Below are positions 15,603-25,288 of a stretch of DNA of 64,000 bases, one piece after another; position 1 is the stretch's first letter, and every line of letters begins with the position of its first letter. The position numbers and the translations under genes are program-made. The notes beneath the pieces were generated by a model. It was not told the origin of the DNA. It made no database searches and saw only the letters and a program-made list of their open reading frames with translations. This DNA comes from Paraburkholderia eburnea (lineage in GTDB: Bacteria > Pseudomonadota > Gammaproteobacteria > Burkholderiales > Burkholderiaceae): contig NZ_PQGA01000021.1 of the NCBI RefSeq assembly GCF_002917095.1, positions 1 to 64,000 of the forward strand, given 5' to 3'.

Positions 15603-17938
15603 GTTCCATCTACTTGTCGACTTTGCGCGCCTTGACGCGCACGCGCCGGTTGGCGCCCATGTGGGGTTCGGTGCTGGCTGCGCTCGCGCTCGCCGTCAAC
15701 ATGGGGCTTGCCGAAGCTGCGCCTGTTGCGTCGGCGGCATCAGTTGCGTCGCAAGCGGTGACGGCTGACGCACCGGCGCAGCCCGATGCCGCCGACACCT
15801 ACACTTACCGCGTCCCTCTGCTGCGCGATAACGGCGCGCAAGGGCTGACCTTGCGCGGCGACGACGCCTACGGCGGCATGGATTTCGGTCTGCGCGAGGA
15901 CGAACGCGTGGTCAGCGCGCGCCTCGTGCTCGACTATCGCTATTCGCCGAAGCTGCTGCCCGCGCTCTCGCATCTGAACGTGCTGCTCAACAGCGTCGTG
16001 AGCGCGACCATCCCGCTGCCCGAACCGGCGCCGGGCGCGCCGGTGACGACGACGGTCGATCTGCCGGTCCCGGTGCTTACCGACTTTAACCATCTGAACC
16101 TGGAGTTGATCGGCCATAGCAAGGCGAGCGACGCGGGCTACGATCCCGAGAGTCCCGATCTGTGGCTCAAGGCCGGCCCGAACAGCGCACTCGAACTGAC
16201 CGTCGCGCCGATCAGCCCGGCGAGCGACCTGTCGCGCCTGCCCGCGCCGTTCTTCGACAAGCGCGACGAGCGCCGCTTGAACCTGTCCGTCGTGCTGCCG
16301 CGCGCGCCGCGTGCCGATCGCCTCGAAGCCGCGGGCATCGTGAGTTCGTGGCTGGGTGCGCAGGCGGGCTATCGCGGCTCGCACTTCGGCGCGAGCCTGG
16401 GCGCGCTGCCCGCGCACGGTCAGGCCGTGGTGCTGGCGCTGCGCGACGAGTTGCCTGGCCTGGGCCTCGCCGCGCCGACGGCGGACGGTCCGACGATCGC
16501 GATCGTCGCCAACCCCAACGACCCCAACGGCCGGCTGCTGCTCGTCACGGGCCGCGACGAAGCGCAGATCCGCACGGCGGCGACGGCGCTGGCGCTCGGC
16601 GCGAAGACGCTCTCCGGCACGCAAGTGCGCATCGACGGCCCGGTCAACGTCGCGCCGCGCAAGCCCTTCGACGCCCCGAACTGGCTGCCCAGCGACCGAC
16701 CGGTGGAACTGGGCGAACTGATGCCGGCCGACCGTTTCACGGTCCAGGGCTTGCGCCCCGGCGCGATCGACGTGGACCTGCGCCTGCCGCCGGGCCTGTT
16801 CGGCTTCGACAGCAGCGGCGCGGTGCTGGATCTGCACTATCGCTATACGGCGCGTCCGCAATCGTCGCGCTCGGTGCTGCATGTGCTGGCGGGCAACACG
16901 CCGATCGGCACTCTGGCGCTGCCCGGCGACGCCTCCGACGGCCACGCCGTAATGCGCATTCCGCCGTATCTGCTGCCGCCATTGACGACGCTGCAATTCG
17001 ACTACCAGTACGAGGCCGTCAAGACGCAGGACCGCTGGCTGGACGTAGCGGGCGGGCCGCTTCTGAGCGCCATCGATCCGGCTTCGACGATCGACATCTC
17101 GAATTTGCCGCGTTATGCCACCATGCCGGATCTGCGCGCCTTCAGCGATGCGGGCTTTCCGTTCACGCGCCTGGCCGATCTGTCCGAAAGCGCGGTGATC
17201 CTGCCCGCCCAGCCGGTCGCCGACGATTATTCCGCGTACCTGACGCTGATGGGCAGCATGGGTCAGGCGACGGGTTATCCGGTGCTCGGCGTGACGGTGG
17301 CCGGTCCGCAACAGGTCGAAGCGCTGCGTCACAAGGACCTGCTCGTGCTGGCATCGGGCGACAACCAGCCGTGGCTGAAGACATGGCACGACGATCTGCC
17401 GCGCGGCTTCTTCGGCCCGGATACGCGCTCGGACCATGGCTTTGCCGCGTGGTGGGACAGGCTGACCGGCGGCCAGGCAAGCGCGAGACACGCGGTGGAC
17501 ATCGCCGCGCTCTATCGCAGCGACGACCATGACGGCATGGTGGCCGGTCTCCAGTCGCCGCTCGCGCGCGGGCGCAGCGTGGTGGTCGTGTCGGGCAACA
17601 CGCCGGGCGGCCTCGACGCGGTCGTGAGCATGTTGCAGGCGCGCCGTTACCGCGCCGACGACACCATCAGCGGCAGTCTCGTGATCGCGCACGGCGGCGT
17701 CCTCACCACGCTGAACGCGGACCAAAGTTATTTCATCGGCAAGCTGCCGCTGCGGCTCGCCGTGCAATGGTTCTTCGCGAGCCATATCGTGCTGCTGCTC
17801 TTGGCGACGCTTGCCAGCGTCGTGCTCATCGGTCTGCTCGGCGGCGTGCTGCTGCATCGGCGTGCCCTGAACCGGCTGGACCTGGACATTCCCCAGACAT
17901 CGCAACGTGAAGAAGGACGACGAGGTTCTCATGTTTAA
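15599..17938 (+). CDS. divergent BcsB paralog (BcsB1), cysteine-free
   Basis: The likely start is GTG 15599, overlapping the bcsA stop in GTGA, giving 779 residues; ATG 15659 is an alternative. A signal peptide (WGSVLAALALAVNMGLAEAA) precedes two repeats of carbohydrate-binding and flavodoxin-like modules, marked by IAIVANPNDPNG and DLHYRYTARP. A single C-terminal membrane helix (SHIVLLLLATLASVVLIGLLG) and a short basic tail follow. It is clearly homologous along its whole length to the next gene, but it contains no cysteine at all. The positions of the two mature cysteines in the canonical copy read DAGYDPES and KTQDRWLD. BcsB guides the glucan through the periplasm and its membrane helix is needed for BcsA activity. 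This copy may have taken over another step or form a mixed assembly. Confidence 0.88.
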   Translation: MSSIYLSTLRALTRTRRLAPMWGSVLAALALAVNMGLAEAAPVASAASVASQAVTADAPAQPDAADTYTYRVPLLRDNGAQGLTLRGDDAYGGMDFGLREDERVVSARLVLDYRYSPKLLPALSHLNVLLNSVVSATIPLPEPAPGAPVTTTVDLPVPVLTDFNHLNLELIGHSKASDAGYDPESPDLWLKAGPNSALELTVAPISPASDLSRLPAPFFDKRDERRLNLSVVLPRAPRADRLEAAGIVSSWLGAQAGYRGSHFGASLGALPAHGQAVVLALRDELPGLGLAAPTADGPTIAIVANPNDPNGRLLLVTGRDEAQIRTAATALALGAKTLSGTQVRIDGPVNVAPRKPFDAPNWLPSDRPVELGELMPADRFTVQGLRPGAIDVDLRLPPGLFGFDSSGAVLDLHYRYTARPQSSRSVLHVLAGNTPIGTLALPGDASDGHAVMRIPPYLLPPLTTLQFDYQYEAVKTQDRWLDVAGGPLLSAIDPASTIDISNLPRYATMPDLRAFSDAGFPFTRLADLSESAVILPAQPVADDYSAYLTLMGSMGQATGYPVLGVTVAGPQQVEALRHKDLLVLASGDNQPWLKTWHDDLPRGFFGPDTRSDHGFAAWWDRLTGGQASARHAVDIAALYRSDDHDGMVAGLQSPLARGRSVVVVSGNTPGGLDAVVSMLQARRYRADDTISGSLVIAHGGVLTTLNADQSYFIGKLPLRLAVQWFFASHIVLLLLATLASVVLIGLLGGVLLHRRALNRLDLDIPQTSQREEGRRGSHV

Positions 17939-20426
17939 AAGACGGCCTGACATCTCCCGGGCACGCCTCTCGCGTCGCCTGACTCCGGAGGCGGGCGGAC
18001 CTGCGCGGTCCGCGTGGCCGGCGCTGCTGCTGGGCTGCGTCTTCGTTGCGGCGCCGGTGGTCCAGGCCGCGCAACCGGCCGCGAGCGGCAAGCCTGCGGC
18101 GAACATGGCTCCTGTCAACGCGCCCGCGCAGCCGGCGGCCGACGCGAGTGCCGCTGTATCGACCGCCGCTGTATCGACGGGACCGGCCACCACCGTGACC
18201 TACACGTTGCAGCAACTGGGCGCGCAATACGCGCTCAACCTGCGCGGCGTGGACGGCAGCAACACGCTGCCGGTGAACGTGCGCGACGACCAGGTCGTGA
18301 GCGGCGCGCGCCTGAATCTGCGCTACGCCTATTCGCCGGCGCTGGCGCCCGATCTCTCGCACATCAACGTGCTGGTCAACGACCAGGTCGCGGCCTCGAT
18401 CGCGGTGCCGAAGGAGACGGGAGGCCAGAGCCTGCAGCGCACGATCGCGCTGCCGCCGTACCTCTTCACGTCCAACAGCAAGTTGCGTCTGCAACTGATC
18501 GGCCACTACACGACGCAGTGCGAAGACCCGCTGAATTCGAGCCTGTGGGCCAACATCAGCAACGAAAGCACGCTGAGCATCGACACGCAGCCGCTGCCGC
18601 AGGCCAACGATCTCGCGCGTTTGCCGACGCCTTTCTTCGACGGTCATGACATCCTCCGTCTGAACCTGCCGTTCGTGTTCGCGGGCAACCCCGATGCCGC
18701 CGCGCTGGAAGCGGCGGGCACGGTGTCGTCGTGGTTCGGGGCGCTCGCCAACTATCGCGGCGCGGATTTCCCGGTGTCGCTGTCCACGGTGCCCGTGCAG
18801 GGCAACGCGATCGTCATCGTCGAAGGCGCGGATCAGGCGTCGCTCGCGGGCGCGCCGCTGCAAGGCCCGACGCTCGCCATCGTCGCCAATCCGAACGACC
18901 CCAACGGCAAGCTGCTGCTCGTCATGGGCCGCGACGGCAAGGAACTCAAGCAGGCCGCCGATGCGCTGGTGTCGGGCAGCCAGACTTTGTCGGGGCCGAG
19001 CGCGCTCATTACGCACTTCACCGGTCTCGCGCCGCGCAAGCCTTACGACGCGCCGCGCTGGCTGCGCACGGACCGTCCCGTGTCGTTCGGCGAACTGGTC
19101 GACGCCAAACAACTGGGCGTGTCGGGCTATAGCCCCGACCTGATCCGCATCAATACGCGCGTGCCGCCCGACCTGTTCGGCTGGCATGCGAGCGCGGTGC
19201 CGATCGACCTGCATTACCGCTACACGCCGCAGCCGTATATGGTGAATTCGTCGCTGCTGTTCAGCGTCAGCGACCAGTTCATGAAGTCGATTCCGCTGCT
19301 GGCGCTGGAGCGCCTCGAAGGCGCCGACAAGCTGCGCGCCGAAGTCCTGCCCGACAGCAGCCTGCCGCGCCAGGCGAAGCTGGAGGTGCCGCTGGAGACG
19401 CTCCTGCAGCCGAACACGCAGTTGCAGTTCCGCTACATGTACGACTACATCAAGCAGGGCGAGTGCCGCGACATCATCATCGACAACGTGCGCGGCGCGA
19501 TCGATCCCGAATCGACGATCGATCTGTCCGGGTACCCGCACTACATGGCGATGCCGAACCTGGCCGCCTTCGCGCAGGCCGGTTTCCCGTTCACGCGCAT
19601 GGCCGATCTGTCCGGCACCGATGTCGTGCTGGGCGCCAACGCGGGCGCGCAGGAGTACAGCACCTATCTGGCCGTGATGGGCCGCATGGGCGACTCGACC
19701 GGCTATCCGGCGAGCGGCGTCACGGTGCTGCGCGGTCAGCGCATCGACGCGATGCCCCCGGACAAGGATCTGCTCGTGATTGCTTCGGGCGCCGATCAGG
19801 CTTGGCTCAAGGACTGGGCGCCGTACATGCCCGCCGCCTACGGCCACGGCGCGCAGTTCTCGCTGTCGGATCTGCCGGGCCGCGTGCGCGGCTGGTTTCA
19901 TTCGAACCCGCGTCTGGACGCCGAACCCAGCCGTCTTTCGCTGGCGTGGACGGGGCCGGGCGTGAGCGCCGTGCTGGCGGGTTTCGAGTCGCCAGCGGAG
20001 AAGGGCCGCAGCGTCGTCATGCTGGTCAGCAATCAGCCTGAAGGCTTGAAGGATGGGGTCTCGGCGCTGCTGGGCGTGCCCAGCTACGACAAGCAGCCGA
20101 TCCAGGGCAGCCTCGTGTCGATTCGCGGCCAGGAAGTCGATTCGCTCGTGGGCGAGCACACCTATTACGTCGGGCGTCTGGGCCTGTGGCGCGGGCTCGA
20201 CTGGTGGCTCGCCTCGTTCGGTCTGTCGCTCGCCTGGCTGCTCAAGGCGCTGGGTGTGATCGCGCTGATAGCGATTGCAGCGGGCGGCTTTGGTTTCCTG
20301 CGCGGCCGCCAGGCCCGCCGCGATGCCCAGTCCGAGGCGCGACTGCGTGCCGCGGCGCTCGCGCAACGCGAAAAGGCGCAGCAAGAGCAGGCGCAGCGCG
20401 ACGAATCTCAGCGCGAACAACATTGA
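17931..20426 (+). CDS. bcsB: BcsB: periplasmic cellulose synthase regulatory subunit (canonical copy)
   Basis: An 831-residue protein from ATG 17931 (GAGG just upstream), overlapping the previous stop by 8 bases, so the two bcsB copies are translationally coupled. It has a signal peptide (residues ~30-50) and two CBD/flavodoxin-like repeats, including IAIVANPNDPNGKLL-type and LHYRYTPQP segments. Cysteines in TTQCEDP and GECRDI are placed for an interdomain disulfide. The C-terminal membrane helix (~residues 775-800) is followed by a long charged helix rich in Gln, Arg and Glu. It partners BcsA in the inner membrane and shepherds the nascent glucan. Of the two copies this one best matches the family. 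Confidence 0.92.
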   Translation: MFKRRPDISRARLSRRLTPEAGGPARSAWPALLLGCVFVAAPVVQAAQPAASGKPAANMAPVNAPAQPAADASAAVSTAAVSTGPATTVTYTLQQLGAQYALNLRGVDGSNTLPVNVRDDQVVSGARLNLRYAYSPALAPDLSHINVLVNDQVAASIAVPKETGGQSLQRTIALPPYLFTSNSKLRLQLIGHYTTQCEDPLNSSLWANISNESTLSIDTQPLPQANDLARLPTPFFDGHDILRLNLPFVFAGNPDAAALEAAGTVSSWFGALANYRGADFPVSLSTVPVQGNAIVIVEGADQASLAGAPLQGPTLAIVANPNDPNGKLLLVMGRDGKELKQAADALVSGSQTLSGPSALITHFTGLAPRKPYDAPRWLRTDRPVSFGELVDAKQLGVSGYSPDLIRINTRVPPDLFGWHASAVPIDLHYRYTPQPYMVNSSLLFSVSDQFMKSIPLLALERLEGADKLRAEVLPDSSLPRQAKLEVPLETLLQPNTQLQFRYMYDYIKQGECRDIIIDNVRGAIDPESTIDLSGYPHYMAMPNLAAFAQAGFPFTRMADLSGTDVVLGANAGAQEYSTYLAVMGRMGDSTGYPASGVTVLRGQRIDAMPPDKDLLVIASGADQAWLKDWAPYMPAAYGHGAQFSLSDLPGRVRGWFHSNPRLDAEPSRLSLAWTGPGVSAVLAGFESPAEKGRSVVMLVSNQPEGLKDGVSALLGVPSYDKQPIQGSLVSIRGQEVDSLVGEHTYYVGRLGLWRGLDWWLASFGLSLAWLLKALGVIALIAIAAGGFGFLRGRQARRDAQSEARLRAAALAQREKAQQEQAQRDESQREQH

Positions 20427-20446
20427 TCCGGGATCAGGAAAAGTCC

Positions 20447-23400
20447 ATGTCAGTCAGCCGCCGCCAGGCCTGCATTCTGGGTTTGTTGCTCACCACGGCC
20501 AGCCATCCCGTGTGGGCGCAGGACGCCACTTCCAGAATGCTGCTGGAACAGGGCCGCTATTGGCAGGCGCACGACAAGCCCGATCTCGCCGCGCAGTCGT
20601 GGCAGAAGCTGCTGTTGACCGACCCTAAGCAGCCCGAAGGATTGTATGGGATGGCGTCGGTCGCCATCGGCAAGAAGCAGTTTTCGGCCGCCAACGACTA
20701 TCTGGCGAAACTGCGCGCCGCCGCGCCCGATAGCCGCTTCGTGCCGCTGCTCGAACAGGATCTGCGTCTGGCCGTGGAGCCCGGCAAGTCCACGCTCGCC
20801 AAGGCGCGCCAGATGGCGCAGGACGCGGTCAACCAGAACGATACGAAGGCGCTGGCCGCCGCCATCGCGCAGTACGACAAGGCGCTGGGCGGGAAGGTGC
20901 CGCAGGGTGCCGTGGCGCGCGAGTACTACACCTACCTGGGCTACACCGAAGGCGGTGTGGATCAGGGCATTCAGGGCCTCCAGCGCCTGGACGCCGAAAC
21001 ACCCAACGACCCGTATACCATGCTGGCGCTGGCCCAGCATCAGGTGCGCGACGAGCGCGAGCGCGCGGCGGGCGTCGCCTTGCTGGAAAAGCTGGCCACG
21101 CGTGCGGATATCGGCGGCGCGGCCACGGAAGCGTGGCGTTCCGTGCTGACGTGGATTACGCCCACGCCGAAGAACAAGTCCTGGTTCGAGGACTATCTGA
21201 AGCTGCATCCCGATGACGACGAAATCCGTCATCAGATGCTCTCGCCGCGTGCCGCGAGCGCGAATGGCAACGCACCCGCGGCGCCCGTCATGGACCCGCG
21301 CCTCACGCGCGGTTTCGCGGCCTTCAAGGCGGGCGACGTGACCACGGCGGAGCAGCAGTTCACCGACGTGCTGCGCGACAAACCCAGCGACACCGACGCG
21401 CTCGGCGGTCTGGGACTGGTGCGCATGCAGCAGGGCGATCTGGCGCAGGCGCAGACGCTGCTCGCGCGCGCGGCGTCGCATCCGGGCGCGGGCGCGAACT
21501 GGAGCCGCGCGTTGGCCTCCGCGCGCTACTGGCTGCTGGTGAATCAGGCCGAGGGCGCGCAAAGCGTGGGCGATTACACCGCCGCACGGCGCGATCTCGA
21601 TCAGGCGCTGCGCATGGACCCGGCGGAGCCTGGCGGGCGCAACGCATCGGCGCGTCTGTACGCGGTACAGGGCGATCTGCCGCGCGCCGAAAAGGTCTAT
21701 CGCGAAGTGCTGGCGGGCCATCCCGACAATCGTGAAGCCGTGAGCGGTCTGGTCGATATCCTGGCCGAAACAGGGCGTGCCGACGAGGCTCAGAAGTGGG
21801 TGGACGGCATGACGCCCGCGCAGCAGGCCAGCATCGGCGGCCTCGATCGCCTGCGCGCCACCGTCGCCTCGGGACGCGCCGATGCCGCCGAACAGCGCGG
21901 CGATCTGGAGACGGCGCAGCGCATTCTCGAAGACGCCCAGCGCAGGGATCCCGACAATCCGTGGCTGCGTCTGGAACTGGCGCGCTACGAACTGAAACAG
22001 GGCCACGCGGACCAGGCGCGCGAACTCGTCGATGGCCTGCTGGCCTCGAACCCCGACAATCCCGATGCCCTCTATGCGAGCGCGCTGCTGGCGATGCAGA
22101 TGGGCGACTGGACGCGCGCGCAGGACACGATGGCGCGCATTCCCGGCGCCGCGCGCACGCCGAACATGGTCGCGACGGCCCAGCAGATCGACTTCCAGGC
22201 GGTGGCCGCGCAAGCCTCGCAACTGGCGCACGACGGCAATCTGGACGACGCGCGCAGTATGCTGGCGCGCCTCGAAGCATCGGCGGGCAAGGACCCGGCG
22301 CGTGTGAGCGCGCTGGCTTCGGCTTATGTCGATGCGGGCAATCTGCCGCGCGCCATGAGCCTGATGCACGCGCTGATGCCTGACGGCGTGAAGGGCAGCG
22401 GTCCCGACGTGCAACTGGCCTATGCGGGCCTGCTGCTCAAGACCGGCCAGAACGTGCAGGCTCAGGACGTGATGCGCGGCTTGCAAACGCAGACGCTGAG
22501 CGCCGATCAGCGCCGTCAGCTTGACGATCTGAATTACCTCTACGCCGTGCGCCTCGCCGAACAGCAGCGTCAGCAGGGCGACCTCGCGCAGGCCTACGAC
22601 ACGCTCGCGCCGATTTTGGCCAAACGCCCGAACGACAGCCTCGCCAACGCGGCGCTGGCGCGCATGTATGCCGCCGATGGCCAGTACGCCCCCGCGCTGG
22701 CGCTCTACCAGAAGGCGCTGTCGAACGATCCCGACAATCCGGGCCTGCAACTGGGCGTCGCGATGACGGCGGTGCAGGCCGGCAACAGCCGCGTGGCGGA
22801 TGCAGCCTTGAAGCAGGCGATCGCGAAGGCACCGAACGATCCCGACATCCTGGCCGGGGCCGCGCGCATCTACGTGATGCAGGGCAAGACGCGCGAGGCG
22901 CAGTCGCTGCTGGAATCGGCCATTGCCGCGAAGGAAAAACGCATGGGCGTGCAGGCGCGGAGCGTGCACGTCGCGGGCAATCCGTTCGTTCATGACGACG
23001 ATGAGCGCCGTCGCCGGATTCGGGACACGCGCCAGGCTGCGCTCGATGCGTCTGGTTCGCAGGGATTGGCGGCTTCTGCGGGCGACGGCGTGTCCGCGAG
23101 CAACGCTTCGAACAGCGCCTTGAACGATGCTGGGCCATCGTCCCAGGCCGTGGCTTCGCCCACATCTGCGCGCGAGCGTTCTGCGGCGCGTGCAACGTCG
23201 TTGCCTTCGGTAGCAGGCACGCCGATCGGCACGCAGCCGACCCAGGACGAAGTCGCGACGACCCAGCCCGACGACGGCAGCACCTCGCTCGACGAAATGC
23301 ACCAGGAACTCGACGACATTCGCGCGCAGCGCTCGCCGGAAGTGCGCAGCGGTCTGTTCGTTTCGACGAACAACAGCGCGGGCGGCACCTCGCAACTGAC

Positions 23401-24496
23401 CAGCGTGCAGATGCCAACCGAAGTCATCCTGCCGGCCGGCAACGGCAAGCTGTCCGTGCGCGTGACGCCGGTGGACCTGCAAAGCGGCACGCTCGGCGCC
23501 GATGTCTATAGCAGCAGCCAGTTCGGCGGCGGCCCTTCGGCGGCGCTGGCGCAGAAGAATGGCACGGTGCCGGCGCCGCCCTCGCAGAGCGCCCGTGGTG
23601 TCGGACTGGGTCTGGGCTACGAGACGCGCAACTGGGCCGCCGATATCGGCACGACGCCGTTGGGCTTCCAGTACACGGGTATCGTTGGCGGCGTGTCGTA
23701 CAAGAGCGCCATCGATGCGACGCAGGGTAGCTGGTTCAACGCGGGCGTGTCGCGCCGCGCCGTGACCGACAGCATCACCTCGTTCGCCGGCACGAGCGAT
23801 GCGCGCTCGGGCCTGAGCTGGGGCGGCGTGACGGCCACCGGCCTGCATGGCGCGATCGGCCTCGACAATCACGAATACGGCTTCTACGGCTATGGCTCGG
23901 TGAAATATCTGGATGGCCATAACGTGCAGTCCAACGAGGGCGCGGAAGTCGGCGGCGGCACGTACTGGTATCTGCTGCGCAATACCAACAGCATGCTGAC
24001 CGCGGGTCTGAACCTGAGCGGCGAGTTCTACCGCCACAACGAGAACAACTTCACGTACGGCAACGGCGGCTATTTCAGCCCGCAGCGCTACTACGCGTTC
24101 ACCGTGCCGATTACGTGGGCGCAGCGCTCGGATCGCTGGACCTACAAGTTGCAAGGGTCCGCGGGTCTGCAGTATTTCCGTCAGTCCGCAGCGCCGTATT
24201 TCCCGACCGACAGCGGGCTGCAGTCGGCGGCGGCCTCGGCGGCATCGCTGCTCGAACTGGGCGACGGCGCGATTCATCCCGCGCAATCCTCGACCGGCAT
24301 CGGCTATAACCTGCTGGCGACAGCCGAATACCGCTTCAGCAACCATCTGAGCGGCGGTGCGTCGGTGGGCGCGAATAATTCGTCGAGCTACCGGCAGTGG
24401 GTCGCGGGTCTTTATCTGCGCTTTAGCTTTGCGCCGCAGACGAAGTCGCTGGACATGCCGGTCATGCCTTATCAGTCGCATTACAGCGATCAGTGA
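20447..24496 (+). CDS. bcsC: BcsC: TPR-rich outer-membrane cellulose export protein
   Basis: A 1349-residue protein starting at ATG 20447, 20 bases after bcsB. A signal peptide ends at about HPVWAQ-DA. Residues ~30-870 are a long superhelix of TPR units, with repeated A-x-G-D-L/LLxxxPxxPxA patterns. A ~150-residue low-complexity Ser/Ala/Gln linker (about 860-960) joins it to a C-terminal 16-strand beta-barrel domain of the BCSC_C type, ending in VAGLYLRFSFAP and a short tail. It carries the polymer across the peptidoglycan and outer membrane. The normal endoglucanase gene bcsZ is absent on either side. Confidence 0.93.
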   Translation: MSVSRRQACILGLLLTTASHPVWAQDATSRMLLEQGRYWQAHDKPDLAAQSWQKLLLTDPKQPEGLYGMASVAIGKKQFSAANDYLAKLRAAAPDSRFVPLLEQDLRLAVEPGKSTLAKARQMAQDAVNQNDTKALAAAIAQYDKALGGKVPQGAVAREYYTYLGYTEGGVDQGIQGLQRLDAETPNDPYTMLALAQHQVRDERERAAGVALLEKLATRADIGGAATEAWRSVLTWITPTPKNKSWFEDYLKLHPDDDEIRHQMLSPRAASANGNAPAAPVMDPRLTRGFAAFKAGDVTTAEQQFTDVLRDKPSDTDALGGLGLVRMQQGDLAQAQTLLARAASHPGAGANWSRALASARYWLLVNQAEGAQSVGDYTAARRDLDQALRMDPAEPGGRNASARLYAVQGDLPRAEKVYREVLAGHPDNREAVSGLVDILAETGRADEAQKWVDGMTPAQQASIGGLDRLRATVASGRADAAEQRGDLETAQRILEDAQRRDPDNPWLRLELARYELKQGHADQARELVDGLLASNPDNPDALYASALLAMQMGDWTRAQDTMARIPGAARTPNMVATAQQIDFQAVAAQASQLAHDGNLDDARSMLARLEASAGKDPARVSALASAYVDAGNLPRAMSLMHALMPDGVKGSGPDVQLAYAGLLLKTGQNVQAQDVMRGLQTQTLSADQRRQLDDLNYLYAVRLAEQQRQQGDLAQAYDTLAPILAKRPNDSLANAALARMYAADGQYAPALALYQKALSNDPDNPGLQLGVAMTAVQAGNSRVADAALKQAIAKAPNDPDILAGAARIYVMQGKTREAQSLLESAIAAKEKRMGVQARSVHVAGNPFVHDDDERRRRIRDTRQAALDASGSQGLAASAGDGVSASNASNSALNDAGPSSQAVASPTSARERSAARATSLPSVAGTPIGTQPTQDEVATTQPDDGSTSLDEMHQELDDIRAQRSPEVRSGLFVSTNNSAGGTSQLTSVQMPTEVILPAGNGKLSVRVTPVDLQSGTLGADVYSSSQFGGGPSAALAQKNGTVPAPPSQSARGVGLGLGYETRNWAADIGTTPLGFQYTGIVGGVSYKSAIDATQGSWFNAGVSRRAVTDSITSFAGTSDARSGLSWGGVTATGLHGAIGLDNHEYGFYGYGSVKYLDGHNVQSNEGAEVGGGTYWYLLRNTNSMLTAGLNLSGEFYRHNENNFTYGNGGYFSPQRYYAFTVPITWAQRSDRWTYKLQGSAGLQYFRQSAAPYFPTDSGLQSAAASAASLLELGDGAIHPAQSSTGIGYNLLATAEYRFSNHLSGGASVGANNSSSYRQWVAGLYLRFSFAPQTKSLDMPVMPYQSHYSDQ

Positions 24497-24534
24497 CGTC
24501 GCCGATATCGATCGTTTTCAGGAGTTAAAGATTC

Positions 24535-25188
24535 ATGCTTGCTTCCGTACTGGCGGGTCTTAGCATTCTCATCGTCGGCGATAGCCATCTGAGCGAACCG
24601 GGCTATCTCATCGACACCTTGCAGGATCAACTGGTCGCCGCCGGCGCCCAGGTGCATACCTATGGTGTGTGCGGCAGCACGCCCGGCGACTGGGTGAAGT
24701 CGGTGCCCGGTACCTGCGGCGGCGCGACGCGCAACGGCAAGGCCGCGCTCGTCGTCGATCACAACGCGAAGACGCAGCCCATCGATCAACTGATCGCGGC
24801 GAACAAGGCCAATCTCGTCATCGTCGTCGAAGGCGACACCATCGGCGGCTATGGCAAGGACGATTTCCCGAAGACCTGGGCCTGGCAGCAGGTCACGGCG
24901 CTCACGCAGGATCTGGCTGCCAGCAAGACGGCGTGTGTGTGGGTCGGCCCGGTGTGGGGCACGGAAGGCGGTAAATACCAGAAGACCTTCACGCGCGTGA
25001 AGCAGCTTTCGTCGTTCCTCGCAACCAACGTCGCGCCGTGCGCCTACATCGATTCGCTCACGTTCTCGAAGCCAGGCGAATGGGCGACGGTGGACGGCCA
25101 GCATTTGACGACGACGGGCTACAAGTACTGGGGCGGCGACATCATGAAGGCGCTGGTGAAGCTGCCGGTCGTGCAGCAACATAAGTAA
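24535..25188 (+). CDS. SGNH-fold protein, WssF-like (first copy)
   Basis: A 217-residue protein with AGGAG ten bases before ATG 24535. The block I motif is GDSHL with Ser17. The catalytic Asp-x-x-His is at 187-190 (VDGQH), so the hydrolase/acyltransferase triad is complete. Five cysteines at 46, 61, 134 and 169 and near them recur in the second copy except for minor shifts. The N-terminus is hydrophobic (MLASVLAGLSILIVG) but doubles as the first strand of the fold, so export is unclear. It is related by position and fold to WssF of the Pseudomonas wss operon, which helps cellulose acetylation. The exact role, acyl handling or deacetylation, is unknown. Confidence 0.75.
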   Translation: MLASVLAGLSILIVGDSHLSEPGYLIDTLQDQLVAAGAQVHTYGVCGSTPGDWVKSVPGTCGGATRNGKAALVVDHNAKTQPIDQLIAANKANLVIVVEGDTIGGYGKDDFPKTWAWQQVTALTQDLAASKTACVWVGPVWGTEGGKYQKTFTRVKQLSSFLATNVAPCAYIDSLTFSKPGEWATVDGQHLTTTGYKYWGGDIMKALVKLPVVQQHK

Positions 25189-25212
25189 TCCCCACTATCG
25201 GTTTCCAATCCT

Positions 25213-25257
25213 AACCATTCGAACCATTCGAACCATTCGAACCATTCGAACCATTCG
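25213..25257 (+). repeat. intergenic 9-bp tandem repeat, 5 copies
   Basis: AACCATTCG is repeated five times without error between the two SGNH genes, 25 bases after the first gene's stop and 31 before the next start. It codes for nothing recognisable on this strand. Copy-number change would alter only the spacing. Confidence 0.95.
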
Positions 25258-25288
25258 ATAACCGGCCGCGCCGGATCAGGAGTTTCGT

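Noticed and set aside
23500..23515. TCTATAG element inside bcsC as another XRE site
   Set aside because: It is within coding sequence far from the sulfur cluster and lacks the palindrome; taken as chance.
15740..24481. Very long open frames on the minus strand opposite bcsB and bcsC (up to ~1340 codons)
   Set aside because: They are Arg/His/Gln-rich mirror frames of high-GC genes with no family features; the plus-strand genes show clear domains and coupled starts.
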